Below, piece by piece: positions 26,655 to 39,866 of a DNA stretch of 64,000 bases (position 1 is the first letter of the stretch; the number at the start of each line of letters is the position of its first letter). This stretch comes from Channa striata. Lineage: Eukaryota; Chordata; Actinopteri; Anabantiformes; Channidae. The stretch covers positions 21,305,202 to 21,369,201 of the forward strand of contig CM065183.1 in assembly GCA_033026295.1 (NCBI GenBank), read 5' to 3'. Under the pieces are notes generated by a model. The model saw only the letters and a list, made by a program, of their open reading frames with translations. It was not told the origin of the DNA and made no database searches. The position numbers and the translations under genes were made by a program.

Positions 26655-26915
26655 AAAGGATCCGACTGGCCCATAAGGAACTAAGGGGTCAGAGAGACTG
26701 TGAGGTGTTTTAAAAGCCAACAGTTGGATCTTTAAATCAATCCTACGACAAATGTCAGGAGGCTCAAACAGGTGCGACGTGTCTGCGTCTCCTTCTGCTA
26801 GTTCAAAGTAGCAGGAGAGGTGGTTGATTGATTTTCACCAAGGCAAATAAAAAGACTGTTACAGTGGTCGAGGCATGAGGAGATACGTAAAGCATAAAAT
26901 AGAACGTGCTCTTGA
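26655..26915. repeat. Diverged copy of a second teleost interspersed repeat
   Basis: Words in order match a repeat I recall from teleost genomes: gtgaggtgttttaaaagcca, acagttggatctttaaatca, atcctacgacaaatgtcagg, aggctcaaacaggtgcgacg, cgtctccttctgctagtt, agactgttacagtggtcgag, gcatgaggagata and aaagcataaaatagaacgtg. One internal block appears deleted. The family is not named here. An AT-rich stretch (26920-26980) follows. Confidence 0.7.
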
Positions 26916-27649
26916 AATATTTCCGCAATAATAAAAAAATATATATAAGATATAAAAAATCATTATAATAATTAAGCAGAAGTTACTGTCAAACCAAACT
27001 GACCTAACGTGTTCTAACAGGGGACCAGTAGACCAGGATCCAATCTGCCACATGCCGAGGACCATTTACAACAGCTGTTTCTACTCTTTTACAAGTGGGA
27101 GGCGGATAGCAGCCTAGAAAGTGAATCGAGCAGGTGGTTTTTATGTCATGATTCATCTTGAGTTCATGAAGACAAAGTAATAAAACATTTAATTGTGCAT
27201 TAACCAGCAAAGTAAAAAATATATAAAAATAAATCAACTAGCATCTGAAAGGAGTTAGTCTGTTAGTTTCTTGTAACTGCTCCACCAAACCTGACAGGCC
27301 ACATCCAGCCCGCCCTCAAATCTCACTCAACCACTCAGTCATTAGCTTTAAAAGGCTGATGAAGAACAGTGGTGATACAGTGGAAGCTTAAAAAAAAAAC
27401 AACTGAAGACTATATCATCGCACAGACGTTTGTCAAATCTACCAGGAAGGATAAAGGAAAAACTTCTGGCAAAAAAAAGTGCAGCAAAATGTCCCGTTTT
27501 TGTCAACAACCGTTTTTCTGTACCGGCTTCTGTAGCAAACAAGGAAGAGGATTCTTGACCTCCTTGGGGGAGGTGATGAAGTAATGGATCTGATTTGAGG
27601 GCAAGAATATCTCCAGAACCGGGCGCTGGATGTTCACAGATGAATCCTG

Positions 27650-27835
27650 ACTGTGATGAGTCAGAGGAAGGGAAGAGATGGGCTGATAGATATGAAGGAA
27701 TATGCCTCGGGGAAAAGGGTGGGAGGCAAAATGAGAGTCTTGGAGAAAGAGTGAGGGTGGGCGGGGAGATAATGAGAGATGCAGCGAATCGGTGAGAGAG
27801 GAAAAAGCGACACAGAGAGAAAACGTGAGACGGGT
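27650..27835. repeat. Purine-rich tract
   Basis: The plus strand is mostly G and A (gaagggaagagatggg, gagaaagagtgagggtggg, gagagaggaaaaagcg) with few interruptions. It is low-complexity intron DNA and keeps a 202-codon minus-strand frame open (27348-27956) that has no recognisable domain. Confidence 0.65.
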
Positions 27836-30800
27836 CTTTGTGGATTAGGCGACTAATCGCCTTCCAGTTGCCGCTGTCAGAGAGGCCACACACAGTGGAG
27901 CCTCCCACAGGATCAGCAAATACAATCAAAATCTCTCTCTGCCTCATATCCTTCATTTTCCTTCACCATCAGTTTGTTTATGAGCTTCCTGCTTCCCAGA
28001 TTAATCAGGGCATCTCAGCTGAGAAGCCAGAGGGCGACTCTCCGAGCCGCTCCTGTGTCTCTCCGTCTCCACGGCTTTTTCCTCGTCCTCCCAGACCCCG
28101 TTTGTTTGTTGCCCTCCTTTACACTCCCGCCGTCAGTCCCCTCCGTGACAACCGAGCTCATCTTGGGATCGTGTGGAAGCAGCCGCAGGCTCCAGGAGAG
28201 ACGTGGCTGGAGCTCTTCTCTCATCGGGTGGGGTTTTAAGTTGGAAAGATCCTCAAACAGAAGGTTTCCTCTGTACGTTCCTCCCTGCTCCTCACCTCCC
28301 CTCCTCCTCCTCCATTCACTCTTCTCCTGCTGAGTCCGGTAAGTCTCTTGTGCTTAGGATACGCAGCCATCAAGCTGGGCTCTCTGGGCCAAAGCGGCTC
28401 CATCCTTCCGCCCGGCTGCGCACGTCCCTGCACCGACAAGCCCTGTGAGCCCAGGTAATTCCCATAATTCCCTGCCTGTCAACTGAGCCTCGTTTCCCGG
28501 ATACTTCTTCCCCCTGCTCATGCTGATTCGCCTCTCTTTCTACATTGCTCTGCACAGATTTTGCCAAAGTAATTTCATCTGGCGTGAGTCTTACACTGGT
28601 GTTTTTCCTAAGAGGAGCAAAAGGCCGATAATCACTTCCTCTGCAGTGAGGATCTGCGAGCTACGCAATATCTTGAAAGGATCATAGTTTGCAGTGCAAA
28701 ACCCAGTCTGCTCTGATCGACTTGGCCCGATGAAGGCATCTGTCAGTTTTATATATTCTTTGGAGAGATTAAAATGAGCACGATCAAATAATTGTACAGT
28801 TTTATGATGAAGCCACCCTCGGACGGGACCAGGCTCTTTGTGGCCTTAACCCCGCTGGCCTCTGCGATCCGGGCGTCCTGTTAAATTAGTTTCTCACCTT
28901 TCTGTTCTGTGCCGTGGGAAAACGCTCCCTGCGAGAGCTAATCGCAGGGGGCGAGAATTTCTTGTCTCTCCATCAACGTCCCTGATGACAAACACAGTCA
29001 GGGTGTTGAGGAAAGGAAATCATGTCCCTCACCCAATCAGACTGTGTGACCCCGCTCGCCGCAGAGGAGAGGCGGCTGCTTGACACTGATATGAAATATT
29101 TCATAATCTAAACTTTGACGCAGAACTGTGCTTTTCTGTGACCTTTTCAGTTTGTAATGCCGAGTGTCAAGAACAAGAACGCACTAAAAGGCAGAGTCAG
29201 TTGAAGGGGGAAGATTACAGGACTCAGACTGATGAATTTCACTTTAATAGATGAGGCTTATGCAACGCTTTCATCCATAATCACAGTCTTTCCTCTGAAA
29301 TCACTGTTATTCCTTAAGTGCATGTTACAGGCTGGTTAGAGGAAAGAAATGACACGTCAAATGGTCTTTTACATCCTCAGCGAAACAGACATTTCTGAGG
29401 AGCTTCGGTACATCAGTGTTGATGAATATCCACTTCCTCTGAGTAGACAATAAGAACGTGGCTGTCAACACAGGGTGATTTTTTTAAAACATAAAGATCA
29501 TGGAGACCTGTTAATGACGGCCTCATATTAAAGAACCGATGTTAATTCTTGTAGAAATCCCGTTCGCGTAAGTCAGCGTAAGGGCTGTTAGTCTCTCTCC
29601 AGATCCAGGCTAATCTTGAATAAAACAAGCTTTTTAATCAATCCAGTTATTCTATTTTTCAGTAGTTTTGTTGGTTTCTGCACGTGCTGTTGGTTTAGTT
29701 ATTGTGCTAACGCGGCTCTGTGATTTAATCCGGTCTAAAACCTTTGTGGTAGATTTAATCAAGGACTAATTTAATCAAGAATAGAATTTTGAGGTACCCG
29801 TCGTTCTTTCGCTCAAACATCATTTAGCGTGAAATGCTCCGTTTTTCAGTTCCACCAGTCCAACCAGTTTTAGCGTCTGTAAGGACACTGGAGCAGTATT
29901 CCAGCCATATTGTGCCAGACGCAGCTGATTACTTTATTTTAGTCTGATCCAGGTTCGGATTTGGAGTCAGATAATCGTAGAAGTTCATCTCTCACTGGTG
30001 CCTACAAGAATCCTCCAACCATGAGAGCCCACAAAGATAGTGAGGCCAGTCGATGGAGTCACCCAAGTGTCTCCCAGATCAGGTGGGATATACGACGCCT
30101 CTACAATCTACGGCATCTGTCCTCAAGCCCAACGGAGACACATTCAGGTCAACATGAAGGAAGAGCAACTCGACCGGGAGCACGTCCTGATTTCAGGATT
30201 TCCAAACGCCTCTGTTAGCGTTAGCGAGGCTAGTCACTGTGCTGGTATTTGTGATCCAACACTTTTCTGGCTCGTATCTTCATGATCACTGTCTAGTAAA
30301 GGTTGATACAAGCTCTCTATTACTGCAAAGCACAGCACCAATTAAACTCCGTCTAATGTCGAGATCAGACTAAACGATATCTGCGTGGACGAGTCAGAGA
30401 GAGGAATCACACAGAACACATTCATAGCTACGAACGGTGATTGACGGGCACTTCGCCGCTTCCACATGACCGCACCAACACTTTCATGAATAAGTGAAGC
30501 TACTCTCCTCTCGTCCTCACTCTCCTTCCTGCTGCGTGTGAGAGAGGAGACCGATTCACTTGATGCATAAATCGTCCTGACTTGATGAGACCGTGGTCAA
30601 ACACTTAGTGAGAAACATTGGACTTTTACCTTTGCGTTCCAGGCGTGCAGAGCAGAGCTCTCTGCTGCAGAGATCGACTTGTTCTGTGGGAAATGAGCAC
30701 TTAACACATCCACCTCTGACGTCGCCCTAATACCCGGCACCTGTCAGGTCCGGCCTGATCCAAACATTATTTGTAGTTATTGCGTATCAAATGTATTCCT

Positions 30801-30851
30801 GATTCTTTTGGTTTTTTGAGCAGTTTTTTGTTAATCCAGTTCAAAAGTGTC

Positions 30852-30916
30852 TGGACCTTGAGGCAAATTTGTTCTTTGTGATATTGGGCTGTATAAATAA
30901 AATCGACTTCGACTCG
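30852..30916. repeat. 3' end of a teleost retroposon-like repeat
   Basis: The sequence accttgaggcaaatttg, then ttgtgatattgggctgtat, then aaataaaatcgacttcgac closely matches a repeat 3' end very common in teleosts (ccttgaggc... tgtgatttggcgctatataaataaaattgaattgaa). Here the terminal short tandem tail is cgactt-like rather than ttgaa. The upstream body is not recognisable. Orientation appears to be plus. Confidence 0.7.
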
Positions 30917-31398
30917 GAGCGACATTAATGCCCAACAGATGCTGTAATCTACCGCGATGTGATGTTTTATTGCTGCAGCGCAGAGTTGTGGGCTTCAAAA
31001 GTGCTGCATGAGCAGCAGCGTAATGTGCTTCCATGTGCCTTTGGCATTTGTGCTGCTGACTTCACAGCATCAGAAATATTAAAAAGAACAATGTCCCTTC
31101 AAGTTAAGTCACTTCTACTACTCCACGAATGTCTTACAGGCCCTTTAAATTATTTTCCTACACAACGTTCTTTACTCGTATCCTGTAACGACATTTGTGT
31201 CACTGAAAACGTAGATACTTGGCGAGTTAATGCTGTGACAGTGATCATGGAGTCACTGCCCTTGTTCAAGTCGTATCTGACATGAACAAATTGACCTTCC
31301 ACAATTTCAGTGTTTTCTGTTATTAGAGAACAACTTAGGCAACAGATAAAGACCGAGGACGTGAATATTGCTATCAGTGTATATTTATGTCTGAGTTC

Positions 31399-31421
31399 AT
31401 TATTATTATTATTATTATTAT
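31399..31421. repeat. (ATT)7-8 microsatellite
   Basis: A run of tattattattattattattatt on the plus strand, a simple trinucleotide repeat in intron DNA. Confidence 0.9.
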
Positions 31422-34400
31422 TCAACTGAAATGTTAATGTGTTGCCAAGTGTTTCTATTAGTAGCACAAGTGAAAATATGACTTATTGGTAAAGCTGATT
31501 TCAAATCCCATTTGGGGTGAGATCGTGCACGCCAAGGGTGGATTGGTCATGGCGTTAGTGGGAAATTTTTAATACTACACTGCACAATAATTTGTGCGTG
31601 GATTTCGGAGGTTTTGAAGTTCCTAATGAACGGACGCCTTCGAGCAGCACAGAGCGCATGAGTTCAGGAAAAGCTGCTGAGCTCTCTGCCGATGGCCACA
31701 AGTACAGTTCAGTGGCCCATTAATACTAAACTGTCTTGTGACAAACAGATTGTGAGTTACGTGGGAGGACAGCTGGGAGAGAGGCACAAAGCCGGGGACA
31801 GAGCAGCTCGGACCCCTTCACTGTAACAGGAAGAGGAGTCGCTCAGATGTCAGCGAACACACAGTCCTCCGGCTCAGTCTGGGTCAATTACACGAGATGG
31901 CGACAGGCTGACTTTGAGGCTGACAGGTGGACAGAAGGACAGAGGGACAGACGGGAAGCAGCAGAACGTCTCGCTTGAAAAGGGCTCCGGCAGAGTCAAC
32001 AAGCGAACCACACGAATGGGCCGTGCCGGTCTTAACTTCCTGTGCTCAGACCACAAACTGCAGCTCTGCTGTTGTCAGGTCTGGTCCACACGCGACTCAG
32101 TGATTGTGATCAGCGCGTCAGGGATTAAACGTCACGTTCCACATATGACCAGCACTTCTCCCTCTGAGACCAGTGAAGACGTTCCACAGTGTTCTACTGA
32201 TTTGGTTCTGCTCCTTCCATCCGGCTGGTTATGTTTGTGGTGGTATATTTGACACTGAGTCTGTGGTTGGTCACATCAAAAATCAATGAGATGTTTATAT
32301 CTTTTGGAAAGCGTCTGTGCTATAGGGTTGAATTTAGGAATCTTCTAAATTTCACACTTGACGTCGCTCCTATTTCAATTTCTTAGTTTGGACACTAAGA
32401 TCCTGGACAAACGTAAGACAATATCAGGCGTGTACAGCAAAGGAGGAATGTCTGATTCTGATGATGAAATCCAGGATATTTTACCTGGTGTTCTAATTCT
32501 TATGACATGCTGAATATTTGTACTAGTAAACCTTCTTTAATAAGCCAAAAAGTCAGGGAAGAAAAAACGATCACTGATTAGTTCCACCGTTTGAGAGTTT
32601 TCAGAAATGCCCGAGGTGGAAGCGTTAATCTTACACGTAGTGGATTTTTGCTGCTGTAGAGTCTGAAACTGCTATGAACAAACTGTTGAAACCCTTGTCT
32701 CACATCTGTCGGAGATTTCTAGAAATTCCACTGTGGCCTGTGTAGATCTGATACATTTTTCAGATGCAGAATGTGCATTTACTTCAATAATTGAAGGCAA
32801 AACAAACTCCCCTTTTTGCAGACTGGAGAAATCTAGTCCTGACCTGCATCTCGTACCGTCAACTGATCGAGCAAAGGGCCAATCACAGCTCACCAGGCTT
32901 AAGGTTTCTGCCATTTTCCTTCGAGGCAAAACATCTGTGTCACATTTGGCTTCCTGTTGCCAACAGAGGGAATTTGTCACGAAGGATTAACTTTGAATTC
33001 GATGAAAGAAGAGTTGAGAGAAGAGTCCAAAACGGGAGGGTCTTGACCCAGCAGCTTCGGCCTTCTCCGTTACTTGCGTCCTGAAACATATTTTTAGTTT
33101 AATTGTCGTGGTCAAACAAATGTTGAAGGCGGATAAACGGGCAGCCTGACTGCTGGACGGACCCAAATATGAACTTCCGTTATCTTTTCAGCTCTGTCTT
33201 CAGTTCATCTGGGAAGCCACTCAAACGGACCGTCTGGTGCCGCGGGGCATCTGAACCCCATCCCTCAACAGTTTAAAAGCTCTTCTAACTGCAAACCCAA
33301 ATATACTCATCAAAACATTTGCTTATCAATTCAGATGAGCTACAACTTTTTCCCGATGCTGATTGGAAAGAAACTCGCGATTCTCTCTAAAGTATTTCGT
33401 CCCTTTAACAATGTGCACAACACACAAAGGATGAAAAATAAATCAATGCAGCAGAACCCCGAGGTTTTCCCAACATCCTCCTTCTTTGACAAAACCTGGC
33501 ACAATGAAACCTGCCTGGGATTCAGGTCTGCACCAGCAGCAGCTGGAGTCTCCGTTAGACTCCCTTCAGATTCTGCAGCCGCCATTTAGTTGCTTTGTTT
33601 GTTCATTTTTACCCTCTTGGTCTTTTAGAGCAAACTCATACGGACTCAAGTGACAGAATCTGATGAGTTTCCTCTCGTGTTTGTGCTCAAGTCTGGTGGT
33701 TTTATGTCTTTTTTTCCAAAGATTTAAAATTGTTTCCAGGGTTTTTCTGACACACACAAAATCACTTTTATTAAAAATGACTGACCATTTTCTACACAAT
33801 CCCCATCAAAACACTAAAACACATAAAGTTTCTCTGAACCTCTCCTTTAACTTTTAATGCGTTTTAATGAGTTAACAGCTTAAAAAAAGAAAGAAAGTGC
33901 CCATCGCTCATTTCGTCTTGACGGTTTATTCTACTTAATTATATTGTTTGGCTCCTGTATCTTTTGATTCTTTGTAAACCACGTTTTAAACATTTATAAG
34001 CCTTTACTGATGAGTTGGCTTCTATCTATGACATCAGATAACTGCTGGAACGTCCAAACCAGTAAAGAAAGTCCCTGTGATATTGGACAATGATAAACAG
34101 CAGCTAAAATGATTTTTAACAATGTGACAAAAGGTAGGTTGAGGTGGGAAAATGACGGGGTTCCAGAGCCATGTAATAAGGGACGATGACAAAAGTAAAG
34201 ATAAAAACAAACTCTGCTGTGCCAAAGTCGTAAGTTCTAATGACCAACAGTCATACTCATGTTTCTCGAATGTTTTAACTTGTCCCGTCACCAAACCATG
34301 TTCTCTCAGACTGAGGACAAGTTCTTATCACTGGCCTACACCTGATCTGGGGACCATCAGTAAATAAACTCCTTAGACCTGATTTTCTCCACGTGAAGAT

Positions 34401-36615
34401 GCTCTAAATCTGAGTAAGGCTGTTCCACACACTCTCACTCCCAGGATATTGTGGAGAAGCCAAACGAACGGACCCCTGCTCGCCCGTCTCACTATCAGTG
34501 CTCATTCGCTGCGATAAGGAAACAGGGACGGCCTGTTTGAAGGTCTGCCACACGAAGAAGACTATCAGTCACGGCCAGACAGGACACACACTGAAGAGCA
34601 GATCACGTCTCCGTATTGTTTACGACCGAGCTGAGGCCGCCCGGTCGCCAGGAACAAACCGTATGGAAAACAGCCCAGGGAGGCTCTGGCTTGGCCCTGA
34701 TACTAAACTCCAGGGGAGGGACAGATTGGACCGAGACAAAAACACAGAAACACTGTGGCTCCACAATGACATTCAAGCAATTTAAAATTGTGAGTGATCT
34801 GGAGAGAGGCTTCGCAGCGCTTTGACGATGGCCAAATCACAACACTTTCCACAGGCACAATGGAAACGCTGGCAAAATGAAAATTGGCTTGACAGTTTGT
34901 ACAACAAGAGGAACATTGGTGGATCTTGCCAAACACTTTAAGAAAAGATATGAAAACACACAACGCGCTGTTAAAAATAACCACTGGCTTCGGTTTCTGG
35001 ACTTGCAACTTGTGCGGTTTGAGTTTGTCCTTCCTGCAGAAAACTTCGGGTCTGGAAGCAGAAAAAGGTTTTTCTGACCTGAAATATCAAAGAGCTTCAT
35101 TCTGGAGTTGACACTGCAGACCACACGCACACACACTTTACACTGAACAAAATCATCTGAGGCATAGAAGCTGGAAATAAAACCATCGGAGAAAGTGGCC
35201 GAGTCCAGTCGACTGGCAGAGACAAAAACAAAGACAAACAAAATTTGCGTAATTAATTTCTATGAGGAGCAAACATGTCTGAGACCCGCAACGCAGCAAA
35301 CAGTGACTGTGAGGGCGGACAGATGTTCTAAAGCCGCTGCAGCTGCATGAACGGCGCCCGGTTAGTAAAAGGCCAACATGTCTGCCAACGGATTTGAAAC
35401 TTGAAAATACTTTAAAATTCTTGCTTTCGACATTATCTTCACATGTCAGACACACGGCGGTTAAGGTCACTGAAAACGATCTTGGTCAGGGCCAATAAAA
35501 GTTTCTCTCGCACTGTCGGATTCTCCACCTATGAGCCGCCACACTCATCTCTAAAAATACACTAGAGTGAAAATAATTTGTCATTAGAAACACGAGCGGC
35601 ATCACTTTTCCCCTGAGCTTTCTGGGAATGGTTTCTGATTTATGGAAGAGTAGAAAACATATCCAAGGTGGGTGCGTGTCAGCTGACGCACATGTATACA
35701 ACTTATTTCCATGATGAGAAGGAGCCATTTTCACGACCAACGAATGTGTAAAATGTACAGCAGCTTTAGCCCGAAGGCTGGAAAAGACAAAACTGACAAA
35801 CAATCTGTCCGAAGATTCCGGGTTCAGGTGTGAAACGCTGAACCGTCAGCGGTTACAAACACACAGGTGATACATAAAGAAATGCATGTTAAAACTAATT
35901 TAACCTCCATTTCACCTTTGCTCAGTAATGCGGTTTAACACTGTAGCTGTTCGTTTTTGTATCATTTCTGTTGTGCTGTCGGATCATTTGTTTCACCTTA
36001 GTACCAACGAAAACACGAGCGTTCTGTTTATTCCTCCATCCGAGTCTCCAGTGGACCAACATGGTAGAAAAAAGTCAGTACGCGGTGCAGGAATCTTCAC
36101 ACTCAGTTCTGCAGACTGTGCACACACTTTAATATTTCATGTCCTGAAAGTAACTTTTGCTCCAGGATACAGACATTGTTACACAAGCTCTATCAGGCCA
36201 GCAGACACAGCAAGAACACTAGGAAAAAAGAAGCTTTCGCAATAGATTTGCCACTTCTGGAAAAAACCCACATGCTCCTAAACAGACAAACCATCAAGAC
36301 TGTTCAGCCAAAGACAAACAATAATATTAAAATGACAAGAATGGATATTTACCACCAGAACCCAATAAACACCCACAATGGGCTCAAAGATGCAAAAACA
36401 CTATTAAAAGTTATTAATCAATGCCTGAAACTGTCAAGCAGTGATGATTAATGAAGCACAACTGAGGAAAACGACCAAAACATCCAAACGTGGAAGTAGA
36501 AATTACAAAAGAAAAAATGGAAAAACACAGATCCAACTGACGTGCAAACATATTTTCAATGAGGTATGAGGCATGTGAACAGGAGGAGGCAGGAGTATAA
36601 AAGATCATCATGACC

Positions 36616-36872
36616 GAGCTCAGCTGACACCAGCCCGTCAGAGAGGCGGGCTCCACCCTGGACGGGCCGCCAGTCGATCCCAGGGCCGAGACAAGGAGAC
36701 AGACACAGACAGACAAATACTCGCACTCTAATTCACGCTGAGAGTCTCCAGTTAACCCAACATGTGCGTCTTTGGAGCGCAGGAGGAAACCTGTAAACTC
36801 CACACAGAACAGCGAGAGTCGGCTGAGGATTCGAGCTGTGAGGCAGCGGCGCTGACGCCGCCAGGCTGCCCA
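36616..36872. repeat. Diverged copy of an abundant teleost interspersed repeat
   Basis: Blocks match in order a repeat that I know from many fish genomes: caccctggacgggccgccag, tcgatcccagggc, agacagacacagacagacaa, agagtctccagttaacccaa, catgtgcgtctttgga, gcaggaggaaacc, gtaaactccacacaga, and gctgtgaggcagcggcgctg. Part of the usual middle (the cggggagaacatg segment) is deleted. I do not name the family. A minus-strand open frame of 231 codons at 36414-37109 reads straight through it and is therefore not a gene. Confidence 0.75.
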
Positions 36873-38321
36873 GCACGTGACACGGGAAGCGCTGAGCACT
36901 GCCACCATGACTTTGTAATCACGCCGTATAATCCGATATTTGGTGGGAAAAAACTCTGTGTTAATGTTTAGTGACTTATTTACATGTGGAAAATAATAAA
37001 AAAACCATCTGGTTGCCGTTGAAAATGTAAAAAAATTGGACTTTAAAGCAACAAGATGGACGTTCCTGTGCACGGTTTTATTTGTTTCAGATGTAACGTG
37101 TATTTTCATTTGATGAAACTTTTACTGACGACTGGATATTTGTACAAAGTACGGAAATCAACAGCAAAATATAGATATATTACATTTATCACAACTTTGT
37201 TGTGTTCCTGCCTGCACAGCTATTGTCTTATGGTCATTGATTATAGTTATGGAAAAACATTAACACAGAGATTAACATTAAAACATTAACTGCATATCTG
37301 GGGCGGGCCACAAACGCTGGTTTTGATGCTACAAATATTTATGAAGATGTGAAGGTGTGCGAACACTCTAGCCCCTTAAAATTGAATATTTTAACTGAAA
37401 CTAAATTCATAGTCAAATTCATAACTTCTACACATGTAATCTGTAATGCAGGAGATTTATTCCCTGGCTAACTGTTGAGCATTAATGTGTTTCTCCCCCT
37501 CATTTGTTTAGATCATTCCTCAGATTAACCGCGGGGAGTACAGTTTGCAGTTAATCTTGCGCGTCACATGCTGCTTTCCATTATTCTGGGCAGTTATCAT
37601 CTGCCTTCATCATAACTATCGTGTCTCCTGCTGTGCAGGTCTGTGCTGCCTCCAACGCTGTGGTGGAATTCTCTGTTACCATTCCTCGTTATTTTAACAG
37701 CACTAGGATTTATTTTCTGAAGACTTCAATTAAGAAATAGGCTTGTGGTTTAGCCACTTAAAGTTTGCTGTTGAGCGAACAGTTGGATTTTTTCAGAGAT
37801 CAAATCCAATTTCAAGGTTTATTTGCGGCGGGTGATATTAGAGTGAGGTCAGCTGACTCGCACATGCAGCTCATCTGTGGGTAAAAAGGTGTTCCTCAGG
37901 TAGATTCTATCCTGCAGTGGGGACTTTGACCTTTTCTACACTTTTGTTTTTCACGAGTACGACATGCACCACTGAACGTTACCAAAGAGACTGAAAAAAG
38001 AAACAAAAAAGAACAGACAACACGATCAAAAAGAAAAACTATCAGACAGACTGAAAAATGGGCAAATGTGGACAATTGTTTCTAAAGAGACAAAACACAA
38101 AAAGGAATTTGCCCTGATGATGGCACAACGAGACGCTATCGAAACCACAACTGTGCACCTCCCTCTGCACAAACACCGTTCTTCGCTCCAAAACTAAGAA
38201 GGTTTTGACTCATGTAATGACTCTTGAAACATCAATGTGATAAAACTCCACCAACATTTCCTCAGAGCGGCTCATCACGGCCCGCTCTGCCATTAGCAAC
38301 CACAAAAGGTTTCATACTTAC

Positions 38322-38593
38322 ATCCCACCATCATCATGGCCACGGAGAAGATCTTCTCCCCGTCAGTGGTAGGAGCAATGTTGCCGAAGCCTATGGTCGT
38401 CAGGCTGGTCATGGTGAAGTACAGAGAGGTGATGTACAGGGAATCCTTGCCAGGGCCACCCTCCCATTGGCCAGAACCACTGGCGTTGTAGCGGTACGGC
38501 GAGCCGATGTTGATAGCCAGCTGGTAGAGCCAGCTGTCCATCTTGATGGTGTTGGTGGCCTCGTCAATGACCTCGTAGTCTCCAATGCTGTAC
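38322..38593 (-). CDS. kcnh5: kcnh5 exon: turret, pore helix, GFGN filter, start of S6
   Basis: This 272-nt exon supplies the last base of the split Trp codon, then 90 codons, then the first base of a Ser codon (phase 1). It encodes YSIGDYEVIDEATNTIKMDS, the S5-P region WLYQLAINIGSPYRYNASGS, GQWEGGPGKDS, the pore helix LYITSLYFTMTSLTTIGFGN, and S6 from IAPTTDGEKIF to SVAMMMVG. The selectivity filter GFGN sits at 38380-38391; EAG channels use GFGN where most K+ channels have GYGD. NAS in the turret is a single N-glycosylation sequon, at the place of the conserved EAG sequon. MDSW replaces the second sequon found in KCNH1. TTIGFGNIAPTTD is the KCNH5 form (KCNH1 has TSVGFGNIAPSTD, from memory). 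The donor T|gtaagt is a perfect consensus. The next intron is the largest in the window and splits a codon inside S6. Confidence 0.98.
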
Positions 38594-39866
38594 CTGTTGA
38601 CGGCAGAGCTTTAATTCCTTGTCGGACTGAGGTCGGTCGACGACCGCGTCAATCACGTCCCAGTCTGCAACTGTTCAATTTCAGCAGTGGTTAAACGACG
38701 ACTTTGGCCATTTTCTAAATGAATGGTATGTTCAACAATCCCTCTACAGACGGATAAAAATGCGTCATTCATACTGGATTCGCTTGTTCGTTGCTATCCA
38801 CAAACCATTAAGAACACCTGGGTGACGCACTGCTTCCCTGGGTGACGTGTTCAATGCACGATGTTGCTCTGAGTCTCCACTGGTGATCACATGCAGTTGA
38901 CTGTCTTACTTCAGACCAGTGTCTCAATGTCCCACGTTTGAACCGCATGTTTAAGGTTAGGGAAGGATCATCATCCCAAATTAATGCTGATTTAAAGCGT
39001 GTGACCAGTGGAGTTTAATATTTCGACATGCAACCGAAATCCTTGTTGTTGCCAACATGCAGGATTTCTAAGATGCAAATATGAATCTAGTGAATATAAT
39101 GCCGGCAACAAATACATTTCCTGTCAAAATGTAAATATCAGAACAAGTCGGGGAGATGCAATCTGGCGAGAGGAAACTAATTTACGCACACATACCTGGG
39201 CCCCTGTTAATCTCTTCATTTGTTTCCTCAAATTTCACCTTCACTTTCTTTTCAGAATATGTGATGGACCGTTCATGGTTAATAAAACCCTGAATCATCA
39301 ATGGGAAAGCAGACTGAAGAGCAAAACATTCAGAGCTTCACTTTGGTCTTTCAAGGCTCGTTTTCATTTATTTTAGCCTCTAAAGTAGCTCAATTTATGC
39401 CTCTCCACTTTAATCTGTAAATAAATAGTCAATGTAGCATCAGAGGCATCGAATGAGTCTTACTTGATAAATGATATAATGTAAACTGGCAAAAAATGTT
39501 TCAGAGGTATAAGGCTGTTGTGTTTTTTGCTGGTGAATCTTTGTGATTAAAGCAAATCTGCTTCTGCTGAGTCTCATAAATTGTTAAATAATTCTTTGTT
39601 TGCTATAGGGCCTAAAGAAATTAGCATATCACTCGATGTTGTAGGACTTGGAGGAAACTAAACAAAATGTGTAGTAGGCAGAACAGCAGCTCAGTACAGA
39701 TGGGGGAGGGCAGGAGCAATGTTTAGCATTCATAACCAATTAGGAACAGGAAGCCGGGTACGTTCCCAGCAGCCAGCAGGAGCCTTTGAACAGCACTGTA
39801 CTGGAAAAGAGGAAATGAGAAAACTCTCCCCTAGTGACTGTAAAGAGCATTTAAAAAACTATTTAC
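38594..39866 (-). other. kcnh5 intron (1,273 bp) between S5 and the pore
   Basis: Donor gtaaat; acceptor gtcaacag, with little polypyrimidine upstream (agctctgccgtcaacag), so it looks weak. AT-rich plain intron sequence with no recognised repeat. No coding content found. Confidence 0.85.

Larger units (their letters stand above)
20000..28999 (-). other. Middle third of the 26-kb S6 intron
   Basis: No exon recognised. Several stretches look like conserved regulatory DNA because they combine balanced composition with many homeodomain, GATA, SOX or E-box-like words: 21640-21990, 24170-24420 and 28590-28900. A diverged repeat lies at 26655-26915. A purine-rich stretch runs from 27650 to 27835, and the adjoining 28030-28350 is pyrimidine-rich. 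22700-23250 and 25000-26600 hold nothing that I recognise. Confidence 0.75.
29000..38321 (-). other. 5' third of the 26-kb S6 intron
   Basis: First part of the intron in transcript order; donor gtaagt at 38321. Contents: a possible conserved non-coding block (about 37480-37790); a diverged interspersed repeat (36616-36872); a recognisable repeat 3' end (30852-30916); an ATT run (about 31399-31421). The rest, including 31900-36400, is ordinary mixed intron sequence in which I see neither exons nor known elements. Open frames here (the longest at 36414-37109, minus strand) are unsupported or read through the repeat. Confidence 0.8.

Noticed and set aside
27348..27956. 202-codon minus-strand open frame
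   Set aside because: It overlaps a purine-rich tract that depletes stops and gives a Ser/Pro/Leu-rich, domain-free translation.
36414..37109. 231-codon minus-strand open frame
   Set aside because: Its C-terminal part reads through the diverged interspersed repeat at 36616-36872, so the frame is repeat-derived or accidental.
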